A DNA stretch of 64,000 nt from Caldilineaceae bacterium (GTDB lineage: Bacteria > Chloroflexota > Anaerolineae > Caldilineales > Caldilineaceae). The DNA lies in the NCBI GenBank assembly GCA_026989655.1, contig JALSIX010000056.1, forward strand, positions 1-64,000. Direction: 5' to 3'. Every line of letters begins with the position of its first letter. Positions within the stretch are counted from its first letter, which is position 1. Below, piece by piece: positions 9,574-19,230 of this stretch. The notes beneath the pieces are model-generated. The model was given only the letters and a program-made list of their open reading frames with translations. It was not told where the DNA came from and made no database searches. Both the position numbers and the translations under genes were made by a program.

Positions 9574-10827
9574 TCAGGGCAACAGGCGACGGAACCACTG
9601 CTTCAGCCGCTCGCCCCACACGGACTCCTCGCCCCGGGCCGAGGGCGGCGGCAGGTGGATGGCCCGGGCGTCCTCGTACAGGCCCCAGAGCAGCAGGCCC
9701 ACGCTGGTGGCAAAGGCCGGGGACTGCAGCTCTCGGGGCAGGTTGGTGATGGGCAGTTGCTCGTGGGGACGTCCAATGCGCACGGGCATGCCCAGGACCC
9801 GGCGCGCGAGCTCCACGGTGCCGGGGAGCTGGCTGGCTCCCCCGGTCAGGACCAGGCCGGCGGGCACCAGGTTTCCGTACCCGCTCTCCCGGATCCGCTG
9901 CTGGACCAGCTCCAGGATCTCCTCGGCTCGGGCCTCCAGGATATGGCTGATGAAGCGGCGGCTGAAGGCCCGTTCCGAGCGGTCGCCGAAGACCGTGGCC
10001 CACACCTGTTCGTCCTCCGCGACCCGTTCCGGCAGCAGGTGGCCGTAGCGCAGCTTCAGCTCCTCGGCCACCTCGAAGGGGGCCCGCAGCCCCACGGCCA
10101 CGTCGTTGGTCAGGTGGTTGCCGCCCAGGTCCAGCACCGCGGTGCTCCACAGGCTGTTGCCCCGGAAGAAGGCCAGGTCCGTGGTGCCGCCCCCCATGTC
10201 GGCCATGACCACGCCCATCTGGCGTTCCTCTGGGGTCAGGACGGCCTCGCCGCTGGCCAGGGGTTCCAGCACCATCTCGTCGATGTCCACGCCGTGGGCG
10301 AAGACACACTGGGCCAAGTTCTGGATGGCCGTGGTGGTGCCGGTGACGATGTGGGCGTCCACCTCCAGCCGATGGCCGGTCATCCCCAGGGGCTGCTGGA
10401 TGTCGTCCTGGTCGTCCACCTTCCACCGCCGGGCGATGACGTGGATCACCTCCCGGGTGTCCGGCAGGGGCACGGCCTGGGCCGCCTCCAGGGCCCGCTG
10501 CATGGCCCCCGCGGTGACCCCTTGGCTGTCGATGGGGCTGATGCCCCGGCTGTTGTCGGTCTGGATATCGCTGCCCGCGATGCCCACGTAGGCGTTGGTG
10601 ATCCGCAGCCCGGCTCGCTGTTCCGCGGCCTCCAGGGCCTCGCCCACCGCGGCGGTGACGGCCGGCACGTCCACCACCACGCCTCGGCGGATGCCCCGGC
10701 TGGGGACCACCCCGGCCCCCAGGAAGTGGAGGCTCAGGTGGCCCAGGCTGTCGTGGGTCACGGCCCCCACCAGCACGGCGATCTTGGTTGTCCCTACATC
10801 GATGGCGGCGATGATCTCTTTGGTCAC
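9574..10827 (-). CDS. ftsA: Cell division protein FtsA
   Basis: Actin-like ATPase tethering FtsZ to the membrane, 417 residues from GTG 10827. The phosphate-1 motif [15 protein letters not shown] opens the protein, the phosphate-2 motif [13 protein letters not shown] and the adenosine motif [10 protein letters not shown] follow, and the SHS2 insertion (1C domain) lies in the first third. The last residues ([16 protein letters not shown]) form the amphipathic membrane-targeting helix. It is separated from ftsQ by 288 bp that hold a terminator-like hairpin and a candidate promoter, so ftsA-ftsZ may be expressed partly independently of the upstream dcw genes. Confidence 0.96.
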   Translation of the reverse strand: MTKEIIAAIDVGTTKIAVLVGAVTHDSLGHLSLHFLGAGVVPSRGIRRGVVVDVPAVTAAVGEALEAAEQRAGLRITNAYVGIAGSDIQTDNSRGISPIDSQGVTAGAMQRALEAAQAVPLPDTREVIHVIARRWKVDDQDDIQQPLGMTGHRLEVDAHIVTGTTTAIQNLAQCVFAHGVDIDEMVLEPLASGEAVLTPEERQMGVVMADMGGGTTDLAFFRGNSLWSTAVLDLGGNHLTNDVAVGLRAPFEVAEELKLRYGHLLPERVAEDEQVWATVFGDRSERAFSRRFISHILEARAEEILELVQQRIRESGYGNLVPAGLVLTGGASQLPGTVELARRVLGMPVRIGRPHEQLPITNLPRELQSPAFATSVGLLLWGLYEDARAIHLPPPSARGEESVWGERLKQWFRRLLP

Positions 10828-10919
10828 GGCGTCTCGGTCACAGGGGTGTGCGTGCTTTGCCCGTCCTCGGGCCAGGGGCGGTCAATGGGCCTCTGGTACC
10901 TGCCGGGCGTCCGATCTGT

Positions 10920-10947
10920 AGTGTACACCATGGATGCCAGATGTCAT
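10920..10947 (-). promoter_or_regulatory. Predicted internal promoter for ftsA-ftsZ
   Basis: On the minus strand, ATGACA (10942-10947), a 16-bp spacer and TACACT (10920-10925), about 90 bases before the ftsA GTG. The -35 matches five of six consensus positions. Confidence 0.45.
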
Positions 10948-11012
10948 GGGCGAAGTGTCTGAAGATCTCTCGAAGATCGGTAATTCACGATTGTAGCCAA
11001 ACGGAGGCGTGA

Positions 11013-11068
11013 GCATCCTCCGATGCGGCATCGCCTCTCTGGGAGCGGCATCCTCAGATGCCGCTCCC
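11013..11068 (-). terminator. Double hairpin downstream of ftsQ
   Basis: GGGAGCGGCATC / GATGCCGCTCCC (11041-11068) is a perfect 12-bp stem with loop CTCA, 48 bp past the ftsQ stop. Next to it, 11013-11026 repeats the hairpin core as GCATC-CTCC-GATGC. The two cores GCATCCTCNGATGC differ at one base. There is no U-run, but a terminator or RNA-stabilising role is likely. Confidence 0.6.
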
Positions 11069-11115
11069 GCTTTGCTATGACGAATTCGTGAACTGCTGAA
11101 GATCGCTTTCCGAGA

Positions 11116-12072
11116 TCACCCGGTTCCGTCCAGAGGGCGGAAAAAGGGGCGGCCCGGGGCCGTCAACCCCAGGAGCCGGGCTCGGGCCGGCTCTGCCAGG
11201 ATCTGGCTCTGCAGTCGCTCCAGGGCCTGCCATTTGCGCTCGAACTGCCGCTCGTTGCCCCACTGGACCCAGGTGGCCGTGCCGGGGTAGCGGAACTGGA
11301 GCCCGGGCCCCCGTTCGTAGCGGAACTCCTCCAGCCCGGGGATCGCCTGGCCCAGGCGCAGCGCGGTGCGCAGCAGCTCGGGGCGCATCTGGGCCAGGTG
11401 GGGCTGGCCGGGCTCGGTGGCGTCCCCGCCCGGGTCCAGGATGACCAGTCCCGGCTGGTCCGCGGCCTGCCGTACCTCCAGGGCCCGGCCGTCCTCCAGG
11501 AGCCATCGTTCCCCGAACGCGGTCTGCCACAGGGCCACGGGCCGGACCTCGGCCACCTGGACGGTGACCTGGGCCGGCCAACGGATGGTGACCCGGACGT
11601 CCTCCACATAGGGGTGGCGCTGGAACTGGGCCCGGATGGTCTCCGGGTCCAGCCACAGGGCGCTCCAGGTCTCCAGTTCGCCGTAGGGATAGAGCTCCTC
11701 CGGCGTCAGGTAGGTGAGCCCGGTGAAGCGGACGTCCTCCTGGTAGACGAAGAAGGCCTCGTCCGCCTGCATCCACCACAGGCCCACCAGGGCCAGTGCC
11801 AGCAGGGCCAGGCTGAACAGCTTGCTCGGCTCCCTCCAGGTCAGGCTCGGGAGCGCCAGACGGCCTGGCAGGGCCAGGGAGCCGGGCAGGGGCAGGCGGC
11901 GCCGGGCCCACCGCCATTGTTGCTGGAAGCGGTGGCGGCGCCGAGCATGGCGTCGCGCCCGGACCGCAGGGCTGGAGGTGACCTGGCGGGATGCCCCGAC
12001 GAGGCGGGCCGAGCGCCCGCGATAGCCCGAGTGGACCTGGGAGGTGCGGCGCTGTGCGCGGCGTGAAGCCAT
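11116..12072 (-). CDS. ftsQ: Cell division protein FtsQ/DivIB
   Basis: Single-pass divisome protein, 318 residues. A long Arg-rich cytoplasmic tail (~1-80) is followed by one membrane segment (~83-101) and an extracytoplasmic POTRA domain (~108-178, starting VYQEDVRFTGLTYLTPEELYPYG), then a beta-domain. It is expected to recruit the FtsL-like protein and FtsI/FtsW. The start is ATG 12072, 13 bp after the ddl stop, with GGAAC upstream. Position between ddl and ftsA is classic dcw order. Confidence 0.93.
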   Translation of the reverse strand: MASRRAQRRTSQVHSGYRGRSARLVGASRQVTSSPAVRARRHARRRHRFQQQWRWARRRLPLPGSLALPGRLALPSLTWREPSKLFSLALLALALVGLWWMQADEAFFVYQEDVRFTGLTYLTPEELYPYGELETWSALWLDPETIRAQFQRHPYVEDVRVTIRWPAQVTVQVAEVRPVALWQTAFGERWLLEDGRALEVRQAADQPGLVILDPGGDATEPGQPHLAQMRPELLRTALRLGQAIPGLEEFRYERGPGLQFRYPGTATWVQWGNERQFERKWQALERLQSQILAEPARARLLGLTAPGRPFFRPLDGTG

Positions 12073-12085
12073 GTGCTTGTTCCGT

Positions 12086-13192
12086 CTACCCTCGTTGGAT
12101 CCGGTTGCGGCTCCGTTCCCGGTGCCGCTCCAGGGCCAGCATCACCAGCCGGCGGACAAGGTGGGCCAGGGAGAGCCCCTGGGCCTCCCAGAGCTTGGGA
12201 TACATGCTGGCCTGGGTGAAGCCCGGCATGGTGTTGACCTCGTTCAGGTAGAGCCCCCCCTGGGGCGAGAGCAGGAAGTCCACCCGGGCCAGACCGCTGC
12301 CGTCCAGGGCCCGGAAGGCCCGGATGGCCCACCGTTGGGCCGTCGCGGCCTCCTGGGGCTCCAGGGGGGCTGGGATGCGCAACACGCTGTCGTCTCGCAG
12401 ATACTTGGCCTCGTAGTCGTAGAACTCGTTGGCCGGGATCACTTCGCCGGGCACGCTGGCCACTGGGTCGTCGTTGCCCAGGATGCTGACCTCGATCTCC
12501 CGGGCATCGGGGATGGCCTGCTCCACCACCAGCTTCCGATCGTAGGCCCCGGCCAGGTCCAGGGCAGGGCCCAGCTCCCTCCGTTCCCGGACCTTGCTCA
12601 CCCCCACGCTGCTGCCCAGGTTGGCCGGCTTGACGAACAGGGGGTACCCCAGCTCCGACTCCAGCTCGGCCACCACCGCGAGGGGGGCTTCCTGCCAGCG
12701 ACGGCGCGTCACCACCCGGTAGCGGGCCTGGGGGATGCCCGCCCTCGCGAACAGGGCCTTGCTCACGGCCTTGTCCATGGCCACCGCGCTGGCCAGCACC
12801 CCGCAGCCCACGTAGGGCACCCCGGCCATCTCCAACAGGCCCTGGACCGTGCCGTCCTCGCCGAAGGGGCCGTGGAGCACCGGAAAGACCACGTCCACCG
12901 GGGGCATGGCGCCGGGATCGGCCAGCAGGGCCCACAGGGGCCGGGCCCCGGACAAGGGCCGAAGCGCCGGTTCCGGGGCCTGGAGGGCCTCCTCCAGCCG
13001 GGCCAGGGGATCGTCCTCCACCAGCCAGGCTCCCTCCACGGTGATGCCGATGGGCACGGTCGGGAATCCAGCCTCCTGGAGCCCGGCCAACACCGTTCGG
13101 GCGCTCATCAGGGACACCGGATGTTCCCCGCTGCGTCCGCCGAAGAGCACCCCGACCCGGATCCGGCCGGGATCTACCTCACCTGGCTCCAC
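12086..13192 (-). CDS. ddl: D-alanine--D-alanine ligase
   Basis: ATP-grasp enzyme joining two D-alanines for the peptidoglycan stem peptide, 368 residues. It opens with [17 protein letters not shown], carries [16 protein letters not shown] and [13 protein letters not shown] in the ATP-grasp core, and ends the active site with ARVDFLLS ... [12 protein letters not shown]. The frame is open much further upstream, but homologues begin 5-12 residues before [11 protein letters not shown] 13192 fits and overlaps the murB stop by 19 bp, indicating translational coupling. An alternative internal GTG at 13153 would delete the first strand and is unlikely. Confidence 0.94.
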   Translation of the reverse strand: MEPGEVDPGRIRVGVLFGGRSGEHPVSLMSARTVLAGLQEAGFPTVPIGITVEGAWLVEDDPLARLEEALQAPEPALRPLSGARPLWALLADPGAMPPVDVVFPVLHGPFGEDGTVQGLLEMAGVPYVGCGVLASAVAMDKAVSKALFARAGIPQARYRVVTRRRWQEAPLAVVAELESELGYPLFVKPANLGSSVGVSKVRERRELGPALDLAGAYDRKLVVEQAIPDAREIEVSILGNDDPVASVPGEVIPANEFYDYEAKYLRDDSVLRIPAPLEPQEAATAQRWAIRAFRALDGSGLARVDFLLSPQGGLYLNEVNTMPGFTQASMYPKLWEAQGLSLAHLVRRLVMLALERHRERSRNRIQRG

Positions 13193-14148
13193 TTCCCTAC
13201 CCACTGGATCTCCGGCTCGAGCTCGATGCCGAACTGCTGCAGGACGTTCAGACGGATGTGGTCCATCAGGCGAACCACGTCCTCGGCCCGGGCAGCGCCC
13301 ACGCCCCCGGGGTTCACGATGAAGTTCGCGTGCACCGGGCTGACCATGACGCCCCCGATCCGATAGCCCTTGAGGCCGGCGGCCTCGATGAGCCGGCCGG
13401 CGAAGTCCCCCGGGGGGTTGGCAAAGGTGCTGCCCAGGCTGGGCTCCACGGGCTGGGTGCGCCGTCGGTGTTCCAGGTAGTGGGCCGCACGTTCCCGGAT
13501 CTGGACCGGATCGCCCCGCTGCAGGCGGAAGTTCACGGTGAGCACCACCGGATCGAAGCCGGGCTGGAGGGCCTGGGACCGTTTCAGGATACTCCGGCGA
13601 TACCGGAAGCCCAGGTGGGAGGCCCGGGTGTCCTGGACCTGTCCCTCCTGGTCCAGGACCAGGGCGTTCCACAGGATGTCCTTGATCTCGCTGCCGTGGG
13701 CGCCCGCGTTGTTCACCACCGCGCCGCCGATGGTGCCGGGGATGCTCACCGCCCACTCCAGTCCGGTGAGGCCCGCCTGGACCGCGGTCCGGGCCACCCC
13801 GGCGGTGAGGGCCCCGCTCTCCGCGAAGACGAAGGGCCGGGCATCCACGAAGAAGTCGCTGGGGACCGGTTCGTCCACCCGGATGGTCCGACATCGGTTG
13901 TGGATCACCAGCCCGTGCACGCCGGTGTCGCTGATCAGGACATTGCTGCCGCCCCCCAGGATCAGGTAGGGCAGCCCCACGGAACGGGCCCAGCGCACCA
14001 GCTTGAGCAACTGGTTGGTTCGATGGACTGTGGCAAAGTACTCGGCCGGTCCGCCGATCTTGATGCTGGTCAAGGGCGCCAGGGGGCGTCCTTGTTCGAT
14101 CCGCACGCCGAAGGATTCAGGAATCTGGAAGTCGATATAGTTTCTCAC
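13174..14148 (-). CDS. murB: UDP-N-acetylenolpyruvoylglucosamine reductase
   Basis: FAD/NADPH enzyme forming UDP-MurNAc, 324 residues from GTG 14148. The FAD-binding domain shows [12 protein letters not shown] and [12 protein letters not shown], then [21 protein letters not shown]. The catalytic serine lies in [19 protein letters not shown], and [16 protein letters not shown] follows; this is the shorter type II form. No strong ribosome site is seen before the GTG, which lies 24 bp after murC. The 3' end overlaps ddl. Confidence 0.96.
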   Translation of the reverse strand: MRNYIDFQIPESFGVRIEQGRPLAPLTSIKIGGPAEYFATVHRTNQLLKLVRWARSVGLPYLILGGGSNVLISDTGVHGLVIHNRCRTIRVDEPVPSDFFVDARPFVFAESGALTAGVARTAVQAGLTGLEWAVSIPGTIGGAVVNNAGAHGSEIKDILWNALVLDQEGQVQDTRASHLGFRYRRSILKRSQALQPGFDPVVLTVNFRLQRGDPVQIRERAAHYLEHRRRTQPVEPSLGSTFANPPGDFAGRLIEAAGLKGYRIGGVMVSPVHANFIVNPGGVGAARAEDVVRLMDHIRLNVLQQFGIELEPEIQWVGKWSQVR

Positions 14149-14172
14149 ACGGTAGAGGGTATCGTCAATGGC

Positions 14173-15615
14173 TTACAACGCATATTGCAGGGGTTGTTGG
14201 GCCAGGCGGGCCAGCAGCTCTTCACCCACCCGGGTGACGTCTCCGGCCCCCAGGGTCACCACCACGTGGCCGGGGGCCACTGCCTGGAGCAGGTGTTCCA
14301 CGGTGGCGTTCAGGCTTCCGGTGTACTGGATGGAGGCATGGGAGCTGGCCGCCACCAGGTCCTGGGCATGGATCTGGCCGCGGTCCTGCTCCCGGGCCGG
14401 GTAGATGTCCGTGATCAGGGCGTGGTCGGCCTGGTGGAAGCTCTCGGCCAGGGCCTGGAGCAGGGTCTGGGTGCGGCTGAAGGTATGGGGCTGGAACACC
14501 GCCCAGAGGGGACGGCCACGGTAGCGCTGCCGCGCGGCGGCCAGGGTGGCCTGGACCTCCGTGGGGTGGTGCGCGTAGTCGTCGATCACGGTGACCCCAT
14601 CCTGGGTGCCCTTGAGTTCGAAGCGGCGGGCCACTCCTGGGAACCGGGCCAGGCTCTCCAGGGCCTGGGCCATCTCCACGCCACAGTGGCGGGCTACCAC
14701 CAGGGCGGCCAGCGCGTTCCGCACGTTGTGGTGTCCGGGTATCTGGAGCTCCAGTTCCCCCAGGGGCGCGCCCCACCAGCGAACCCGGGCCCGGATCCCG
14801 CCCTGGGGGGTGGGCTCCGGGGCCTCGCCGCGCACGTCCACGTGGGGGGCCAGGCCATAGGTGAGCCACCGGCCCCGGGTGGGGGCGAAGGCCCGCAGCT
14901 CCTCCGCGCCGGGGTCGTCGCCGCAGGAGACCACGGCCCCCTCCCGGTGGACCCGGTCCACGAACTGCATGAAGGCCCGCCGGAAGCTGGCCGGGGAGGG
15001 GTAGCAGTCTGGGTGGTCCCAGTCCACGTTGGTGAGGACCGCGATGTGGGGGGTCAGCCCCAGGAACATGCGGTCGTACTCGTCGGCCTCGATCACGAAG
15101 TAGGGGTGGGTGCCCCAGTGGCTGTGGCCGTAGCCGGGCAGCTCCGAGCCGATGATGTAGCCCGCGTCCACACCGGCCTGGTGGAGGACCTGGACGATCA
15201 TGGCCGTGGTGGTGCTCTTGCCGTGGCTGCCGGCCACCGCGATGGTCGGACGGTGTGCCAGCAGGGCGCCGAGGAACTCCCGTCGTTTGACCACGGGAAT
15301 GCCCAGGGCCGCTGCGGTGGCCCGTTCCGGGTTGTGGGGCCCGATGGCGCTGCTGATGAGGACCACATGGGGGCGTTCCTCGGCAGACAGGGCGCGGAGG
15401 GGCTCCCCGCTCTGGTCCAGGTGGATCCGCGCGCCCTGGGCCGCCAGGGCCTGGGTCCGGGCACTGGCCTGGACGTCGCTGCCGCTCACCTGGATGCCCT
15501 GTTGGAGCAGCACCTGGGCGATGGGGGCCAGGCCGCTTCCTCCGATGCCGATCAGGTGGACCCGCAGACCAGGATGGGAACGGGCCAGGAGATCTCTCCA
15601 GCGGTGGGGGGCCAT
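14173..15615 (-). CDS. murC: UDP-N-acetylmuramate--L-alanine ligase
   Basis: Adds L-Ala to UDP-MurNAc, 480 residues. Mur ligase domains are in order: Rossmann start [21 protein letters not shown] loop [13 protein letters not shown], central [28 protein letters not shown], and the C-terminal domain with [11 protein letters not shown] and [12 protein letters not shown] 15615 is used because GAGGATAGGACA precedes it; a GTG at 15633 in frame lies inside the upstream gene. It starts 4 bp after the stop of the CvpA-like gene at 15620, so the two are coupled. Confidence 0.96.
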   Translation of the reverse strand: MAPHRWRDLLARSHPGLRVHLIGIGGSGLAPIAQVLLQQGIQVSGSDVQASARTQALAAQGARIHLDQSGEPLRALSAEERPHVVLISSAIGPHNPERATAAALGIPVVKRREFLGALLAHRPTIAVAGSHGKSTTTAMIVQVLHQAGVDAGYIIGSELPGYGHSHWGTHPYFVIEADEYDRMFLGLTPHIAVLTNVDWDHPDCYPSPASFRRAFMQFVDRVHREGAVVSCGDDPGAEELRAFAPTRGRWLTYGLAPHVDVRGEAPEPTPQGGIRARVRWWGAPLGELELQIPGHHNVRNALAALVVARHCGVEMAQALESLARFPGVARRFELKGTQDGVTVIDDYAHHPTEVQATLAAARQRYRGRPLWAVFQPHTFSRTQTLLQALAESFHQADHALITDIYPAREQDRGQIHAQDLVAASSHASIQYTGSLNATVEHLLQAVAPGHVVVTLGAGDVTRVGEELLARLAQQPLQYAL

Positions 15616-15619
15616 TGTC

Positions 15620-16168
15620 CTATCCTCGAACACGCATCAGCAGCAGCACCGCGATGGGGATCATCCACCAGGTGGGCGAGGGGACCACCGCCTGGGGGAG
15701 GATCCGGAGCAGGGCCTGGGCCACGGGCGACAGATCTGGCACCACCAGGCCGAAGCGGCTGAGGGGATACCCGTAGACATGTTGGAAGTACCAGAGGGTC
15801 CCGGCCACCAGGTAGCCGTTGAGCCCCCCGATCAGGAGGCTCAGGATGGTCCCCTGGGGCGGGGGCAGGGGCCTGCCATCGAAGACGATGACCTGGCCCG
15901 CATACCCCGCGAAGACCATGGCCACGAAGACCGTGGAGTACAGGGTGCCCAGGAGGAAGGGGGGATCCATCTCCGCCAGCTCTCCTCTCAGGGCCTGGGT
16001 GACCAGCCGTTGCACGGTGGGGTTGAACTGTTGTTCGACGAAACTCAGCAGGAAGATCCCCACCATGATGATCATGGTGCTGCCCAGCTCCTTGGAGTAT
16101 CCTCGGGCCACGCCCACCAGAGCGATGATCAGGGCGATGGTGCCGAAGTAGATCTCGAGCGCTCCCAT
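15620..16168 (-). CDS. CvpA-like integral membrane protein (second of pair)
   Basis: 182 residues with about four or five hydrophobic segments: an N-terminal one ([25 protein letters not shown]), one near [14 protein letters not shown], one at [18 protein letters not shown], one at [18 protein letters not shown], and a C-terminal helix. The RGYSKE turn after helix 1 matches the RGxxRE signature of CvpA (colicin V production family). AAGGAAAG precedes ATG 16168. It sits between the first CvpA-like gene and murC, 14 bp and 4 bp from its neighbours, so it belongs to the dcw operon. Function is unknown; a link to envelope synthesis is inferred only from position. Confidence 0.75.
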   Translation of the reverse strand: MGALEIYFGTIALIIALVGVARGYSKELGSTMIIMVGIFLLSFVEQQFNPTVQRLVTQALRGELAEMDPPFLLGTLYSTVFVAMVFAGYAGQVIVFDGRPLPPPQGTILSLLIGGLNGYLVAGTLWYFQHVYGYPLSRFGLVVPDLSPVAQALLRILPQAVVPSPTWWMIPIAVLLLMRVRG

Positions 16169-16182
16169 GGGCTTTCCTTGGC

Positions 16183-16827
16183 TCAGGTGGCCGGGCGCAG
16201 GCTCCGGGCGGCCAGGACCAGGAGCAGGATCACCAGGGCCATGAACACGAACGGCCGTTGGGCCGACGAGGCGTCCCAGAAGAGGTCCAGGCTGTCCCCG
16301 AAGAGGGCCCAGGTCCGGCCCAGGATCCGGAGGACACTCTCCTCCGGCGAGGCGGGCAGGCGGTCTCGGATCTCCGGTGCCACCAGGGATGCCAACAGGG
16401 GCAGGAAGATCCCCAGGTAGACCAGCCCGTTGACCATCCCCACCAGGGCGGCCCGGATCCCGGGGCGGCTCACCGTATCGGGCACCAACATGTTGGTGAC
16501 CAGGTAGGTCAGGAGCAGCAGAGCGGCCCAGAGCAGGAAGACCACGGTGGAGGTCTGTTCCGGGCGCACCAGGTTGGGGGCCTCCCGGAGCAGGTCCAGG
16601 GCATCGCCGTTGCCGGCCAGGCCGCCTGCTCGGGCGAAGTACAGGAACTTCCAGAACAGGTTGATCAGGGTTCGGAGGGCGTTCGCGTAGCGCCACAGGA
16701 ACAGGTAGCTGCCGAAACCCACCGCGAACACCGCCATCTCCCGGACCAGTCCCCGGCGGTAGCCGATCCAGCCGAACAGGAGCAGGTAGAGGAGGAAGGC
16801 AATGGTCAGCTCGATGGAGTCGCTCAT
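16183..16827 (-). CDS. CvpA-like integral membrane protein (first of pair)
   Basis: 214 residues. The first membrane helix ends in GYRRGLVREMAVFAVGFGSYLFLW, the CvpA signature, and three or more hydrophobic stretches follow (TVVFLLWAALLLLTYLV, GLVYLGIFLPLLASLV, VFMALVILLLVLAA). Its ATG 16827 overlaps the murG stop in an ATGA junction, so it is translationally coupled to murG. The two CvpA-like proteins are only loosely alike and may form a heteromeric membrane unit, which is speculation. Confidence 0.78.
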   Translation of the reverse strand: MSDSIELTIAFLLYLLLFGWIGYRRGLVREMAVFAVGFGSYLFLWRYANALRTLINLFWKFLYFARAGGLAGNGDALDLLREAPNLVRPEQTSTVVFLLWAALLLLTYLVTNMLVPDTVSRPGIRAALVGMVNGLVYLGIFLPLLASLVAPEIRDRLPASPEESVLRILGRTWALFGDSLDLFWDASSAQRPFVFMALVILLLVLAARSLRPAT

Positions 16828-17972
16828 GGGCTGGATCGCTCCTGGGCCAGGGAACGGAGCTGGGCCGCGATGGCCTGGGCCGCCTGGGGTCTGGCCAGGC
16901 CACGCAGGCGTTCCCGCATCCGCAGGCGCCGTTCCGGATCGGCCAACAGGGCCGACACGGTGGGAACCAGGGCCTGGTCCAGCTCCGGATCGGGGACCAG
17001 CACCGCGCCTCCGGCCTCCACCAGCTTCCGGGCATTGGGTTCCTGGTGGCCTCCGGCAATGGGCAGAGGGACCAGGACGCCGGGCAGGCCGGCCACCGGA
17101 AACTCGCCGAGGATGCTGGCCCCTGCCCGGGAGATCACCAGGTCGGCACCGGCCAGGGCCCAGGCCATGCCCCGGTGCAGATAGTCCACCGGATGGTACC
17201 GCCGGGCCAGGGCCTCTGGAAGCTCCGGCCGGTGCGTCGCCAACAGGGGCCAGTCCCGGGTGCCCACCACGTGGACCAAGGGGCCGTGGGCCAGGAGCTC
17301 GGCCAGGCCTGCCCACACGGCCCGGTTGATGCTGCGGGCCCCTCGGCTGCCGCCGAAGACCAGGGTCAGGGGCAGGTGGGGCTCGTCCACCGCGCCCAGG
17401 GCCTCCATCAGCCGGGCCCGGGCCGCCCTCGGATCCTGGACCGCCTCCAGCAGTTCCGGGCGCACCGGATAGCCGGTGACCACGGCCTTCTCGCCGAAGA
17501 AGGAGGCGGCCTCCTCGAAGCTCACCGCGACCCGCTGGGCCAGTCGGCTCAGCCACCGGACCGCGAGGCCCGGCGTCATGTCCGGCAGGTAGATGAGCAC
17601 CGGCACCCGTCTCCAGCGGCTGGCCACCACCACCGGGGCGCACACATAGCCCCCGGTGACGAAACAGACCTGGGGCTGAAAGCGGTCCACGATGGCCAGG
17701 GCCTGCCGTACGCCGACCATCATTTTAATCGCGTTGCCGGCTACGGCCAAAGGCCGTTGGCCCCGCAGCGCGCCGGTCTCCACGGCCCGGTAGGGCAGAT
17801 GGGCCCGGCTCACCAGCTCCCGCTCCACCCCTGTCGGGCTCCCCACCCAGAGCAGGGCCGTTCGCTCAGCGGACCCGACGCCGGGCCCGGGAGCGGGCTG
17901 GAGCCTTGCGGCCACGGCCAGCGCGGGGTACACGTGACCGCCGGTGCCGCCACCTGAGATCAAAATGCGCAT
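16824..17972 (-). CDS. murG: UDP-GlcNAc--lipid I N-acetylglucosaminyltransferase
   Basis: GT-B glycosyltransferase converting lipid I to lipid II on the inner membrane face, 382 residues. It begins MRILISGGGTGGHVYPALAV, the GGTGGH donor/acceptor loop; VTGGYVCAPVVVAS and the C-terminal FGGSRGARSIN and SRAGASILGEF motifs follow. The frame is open to 18020, but the motif and a GAGGAT site fix ATG 17972. This start lies 107 bp inside the ftsW reading frame, an unusually long overlap. The stop overlaps the next gene by ATGA. Confidence 0.95.
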   Translation of the reverse strand: MRILISGGGTGGHVYPALAVAARLQPAPGPGVGSAERTALLWVGSPTGVERELVSRAHLPYRAVETGALRGQRPLAVAGNAIKMMVGVRQALAIVDRFQPQVCFVTGGYVCAPVVVASRWRRVPVLIYLPDMTPGLAVRWLSRLAQRVAVSFEEAASFFGEKAVVTGYPVRPELLEAVQDPRAARARLMEALGAVDEPHLPLTLVFGGSRGARSINRAVWAGLAELLAHGPLVHVVGTRDWPLLATHRPELPEALARRYHPVDYLHRGMAWALAGADLVISRAGASILGEFPVAGLPGVLVPLPIAGGHQEPNARKLVEAGGAVLVPDPELDQALVPTVSALLADPERRLRMRERLRGLARPQAAQAIAAQLRSLAQERSSP

Positions 17973-19161
17973 GGGCCATCCTCGGGCCGCTGGAACTTCG
18001 GCCGACCGGGACGTGGCCATAGCGGCCGATGCTGAGCAACATCCCGGTGGCCCCCAACATGGTCACCAGGGAGCTTCCCCCCAGGCTGATGAACGGCAAG
18101 GGCACCCCGGTGGGGGGGGCCAGGGCCACGGCCACCGCCATGTGGACCAGGGCCTGGATGAGAACCAGGCAGGTGATCCCCGCGGCCAGGAGCGCGCCGA
18201 ACATGTCCCCGGCCTGGCTCGCGATGCGAAAGCCTCGGTGGGCGAAGAGGCCGTACAGGCCGATGACCAGGAGGCCACCCAGCAGGCCCAGCTCCTCGCC
18301 GATGACCGCGAAGATGTTGTCGCTCCAGGCCAGGGGCAGCCGCGCGGGGTACTTGGCCTGCCCCTGGCCCAGGCCCACCCCCAGAGGCCCACCCTCGGTC
18401 AGGGCCTGGGCCCCCTGGGCGATCTGCTGCTCGGTGCTCTGGAGGGGATCCCGGTAGGAGGCCAGATAGCTCTCCAGACGGGCCTGGGCGTGGCCGTTGT
18501 AGTAGATCAGCAGGAAGAGGGTGAGGGCCGCGATGGCCCCTCCCAGGAGGATCTGGCGCATGTCCGCGCCGGCCAGGAAGAAGACCAGACCCCCCGCGGC
18601 CACCAGGATCACCGTGGTGCTGATGTCCGGTTCGGCCACGATGAGCCCGGCCACTCCTCCCATGAGCACCCCGAAGGGCACCAGGCCGTAGCTGATGTCC
18701 CGGATACGCTCCCCCTTGCTGGCCAGCCAGGCGCTGATGTAGATGAGGAGCGCGACCTTGGCCGGCTCGCTGGGCTGGATACTGCCGTTGAACAGGGTCC
18801 GGCGGGCACCGTACCGGTCGTCTCCGATCACCAGGACCGCGATCAGGCCCAACAGGGCGATGGCCATGATGGGGATGCTGGACCGTTCCCAGACGGTGTA
18901 CGGGATCCGGGCCGCGACGATCAGCGCGGCCACCCCCACCGGAATCCACTGGAGCTGGCGCAGGGCGAAGCTGTAGGGCGAGCTCCCGACCTCCAGCGCC
19001 TTGGGAAACCCGGCGCTGAGGACCATGAGCAGGCCCAGCAGCAGCAGGGCACTCACCACGGTGACCAGGCCCCAGTCGTAGGGCCGAGCAGGGAGCGCCT
19101 GGCCCTCCCTGGGCTCCTTCTTCTCAGAGGCACGTGGCCGAGAGGAACGTGTGCTGACCAT
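17866..19161 (-). CDS. ftsW: Peptidoglycan glycosyltransferase FtsW
   Basis: SEDS-family septal glycan polymerase, 431 residues, about ten membrane helices. Motifs: RTLFNGSIQPSEPAKVALLIYISAW, AEPDISTTVILV, the extracytoplasmic ARLPLAWSDNIFAVIGEELG and TGVPLPFISLGGSSL. GGGAGGAGG precedes ATG 19161. The normal SEDS core ends near RYGHVPVG. The last ~36 residues are Arg/His-rich and read the murG 5' end in another frame, so the tail may be unselected. It should pair with the transpeptidase at 23394-25226. Confidence 0.95.
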   Translation of the reverse strand: MVSTRSSRPRASEKKEPREGQALPARPYDWGLVTVVSALLLLGLLMVLSAGFPKALEVGSSPYSFALRQLQWIPVGVAALIVAARIPYTVWERSSIPIMAIALLGLIAVLVIGDDRYGARRTLFNGSIQPSEPAKVALLIYISAWLASKGERIRDISYGLVPFGVLMGGVAGLIVAEPDISTTVILVAAGGLVFFLAGADMRQILLGGAIAALTLFLLIYYNGHAQARLESYLASYRDPLQSTEQQIAQGAQALTEGGPLGVGLGQGQAKYPARLPLAWSDNIFAVIGEELGLLGGLLVIGLYGLFAHRGFRIASQAGDMFGALLAAGITCLVLIQALVHMAVAVALAPPTGVPLPFISLGGSSLVTMLGATGMLLSIGRYGHVPVGRSSSGPRMAHAHFDLRWRHRRSRVPRAGRGRKAPARSRARRRVR

Positions 19162-19230
19162 GGACCTCCTCCCTGTCCGTGGTTCGAGGGGGCGTCCCCC
19201 CTGGGGGAGCCGGAGGCCGGGCCCCGGGCC

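Noticed and set aside
17973-18020. Upstream murG start at 18020
   Set aside because: MurG begins at the MRILISGGGTGGH motif, and a GAGGAT site precedes ATG 17972.
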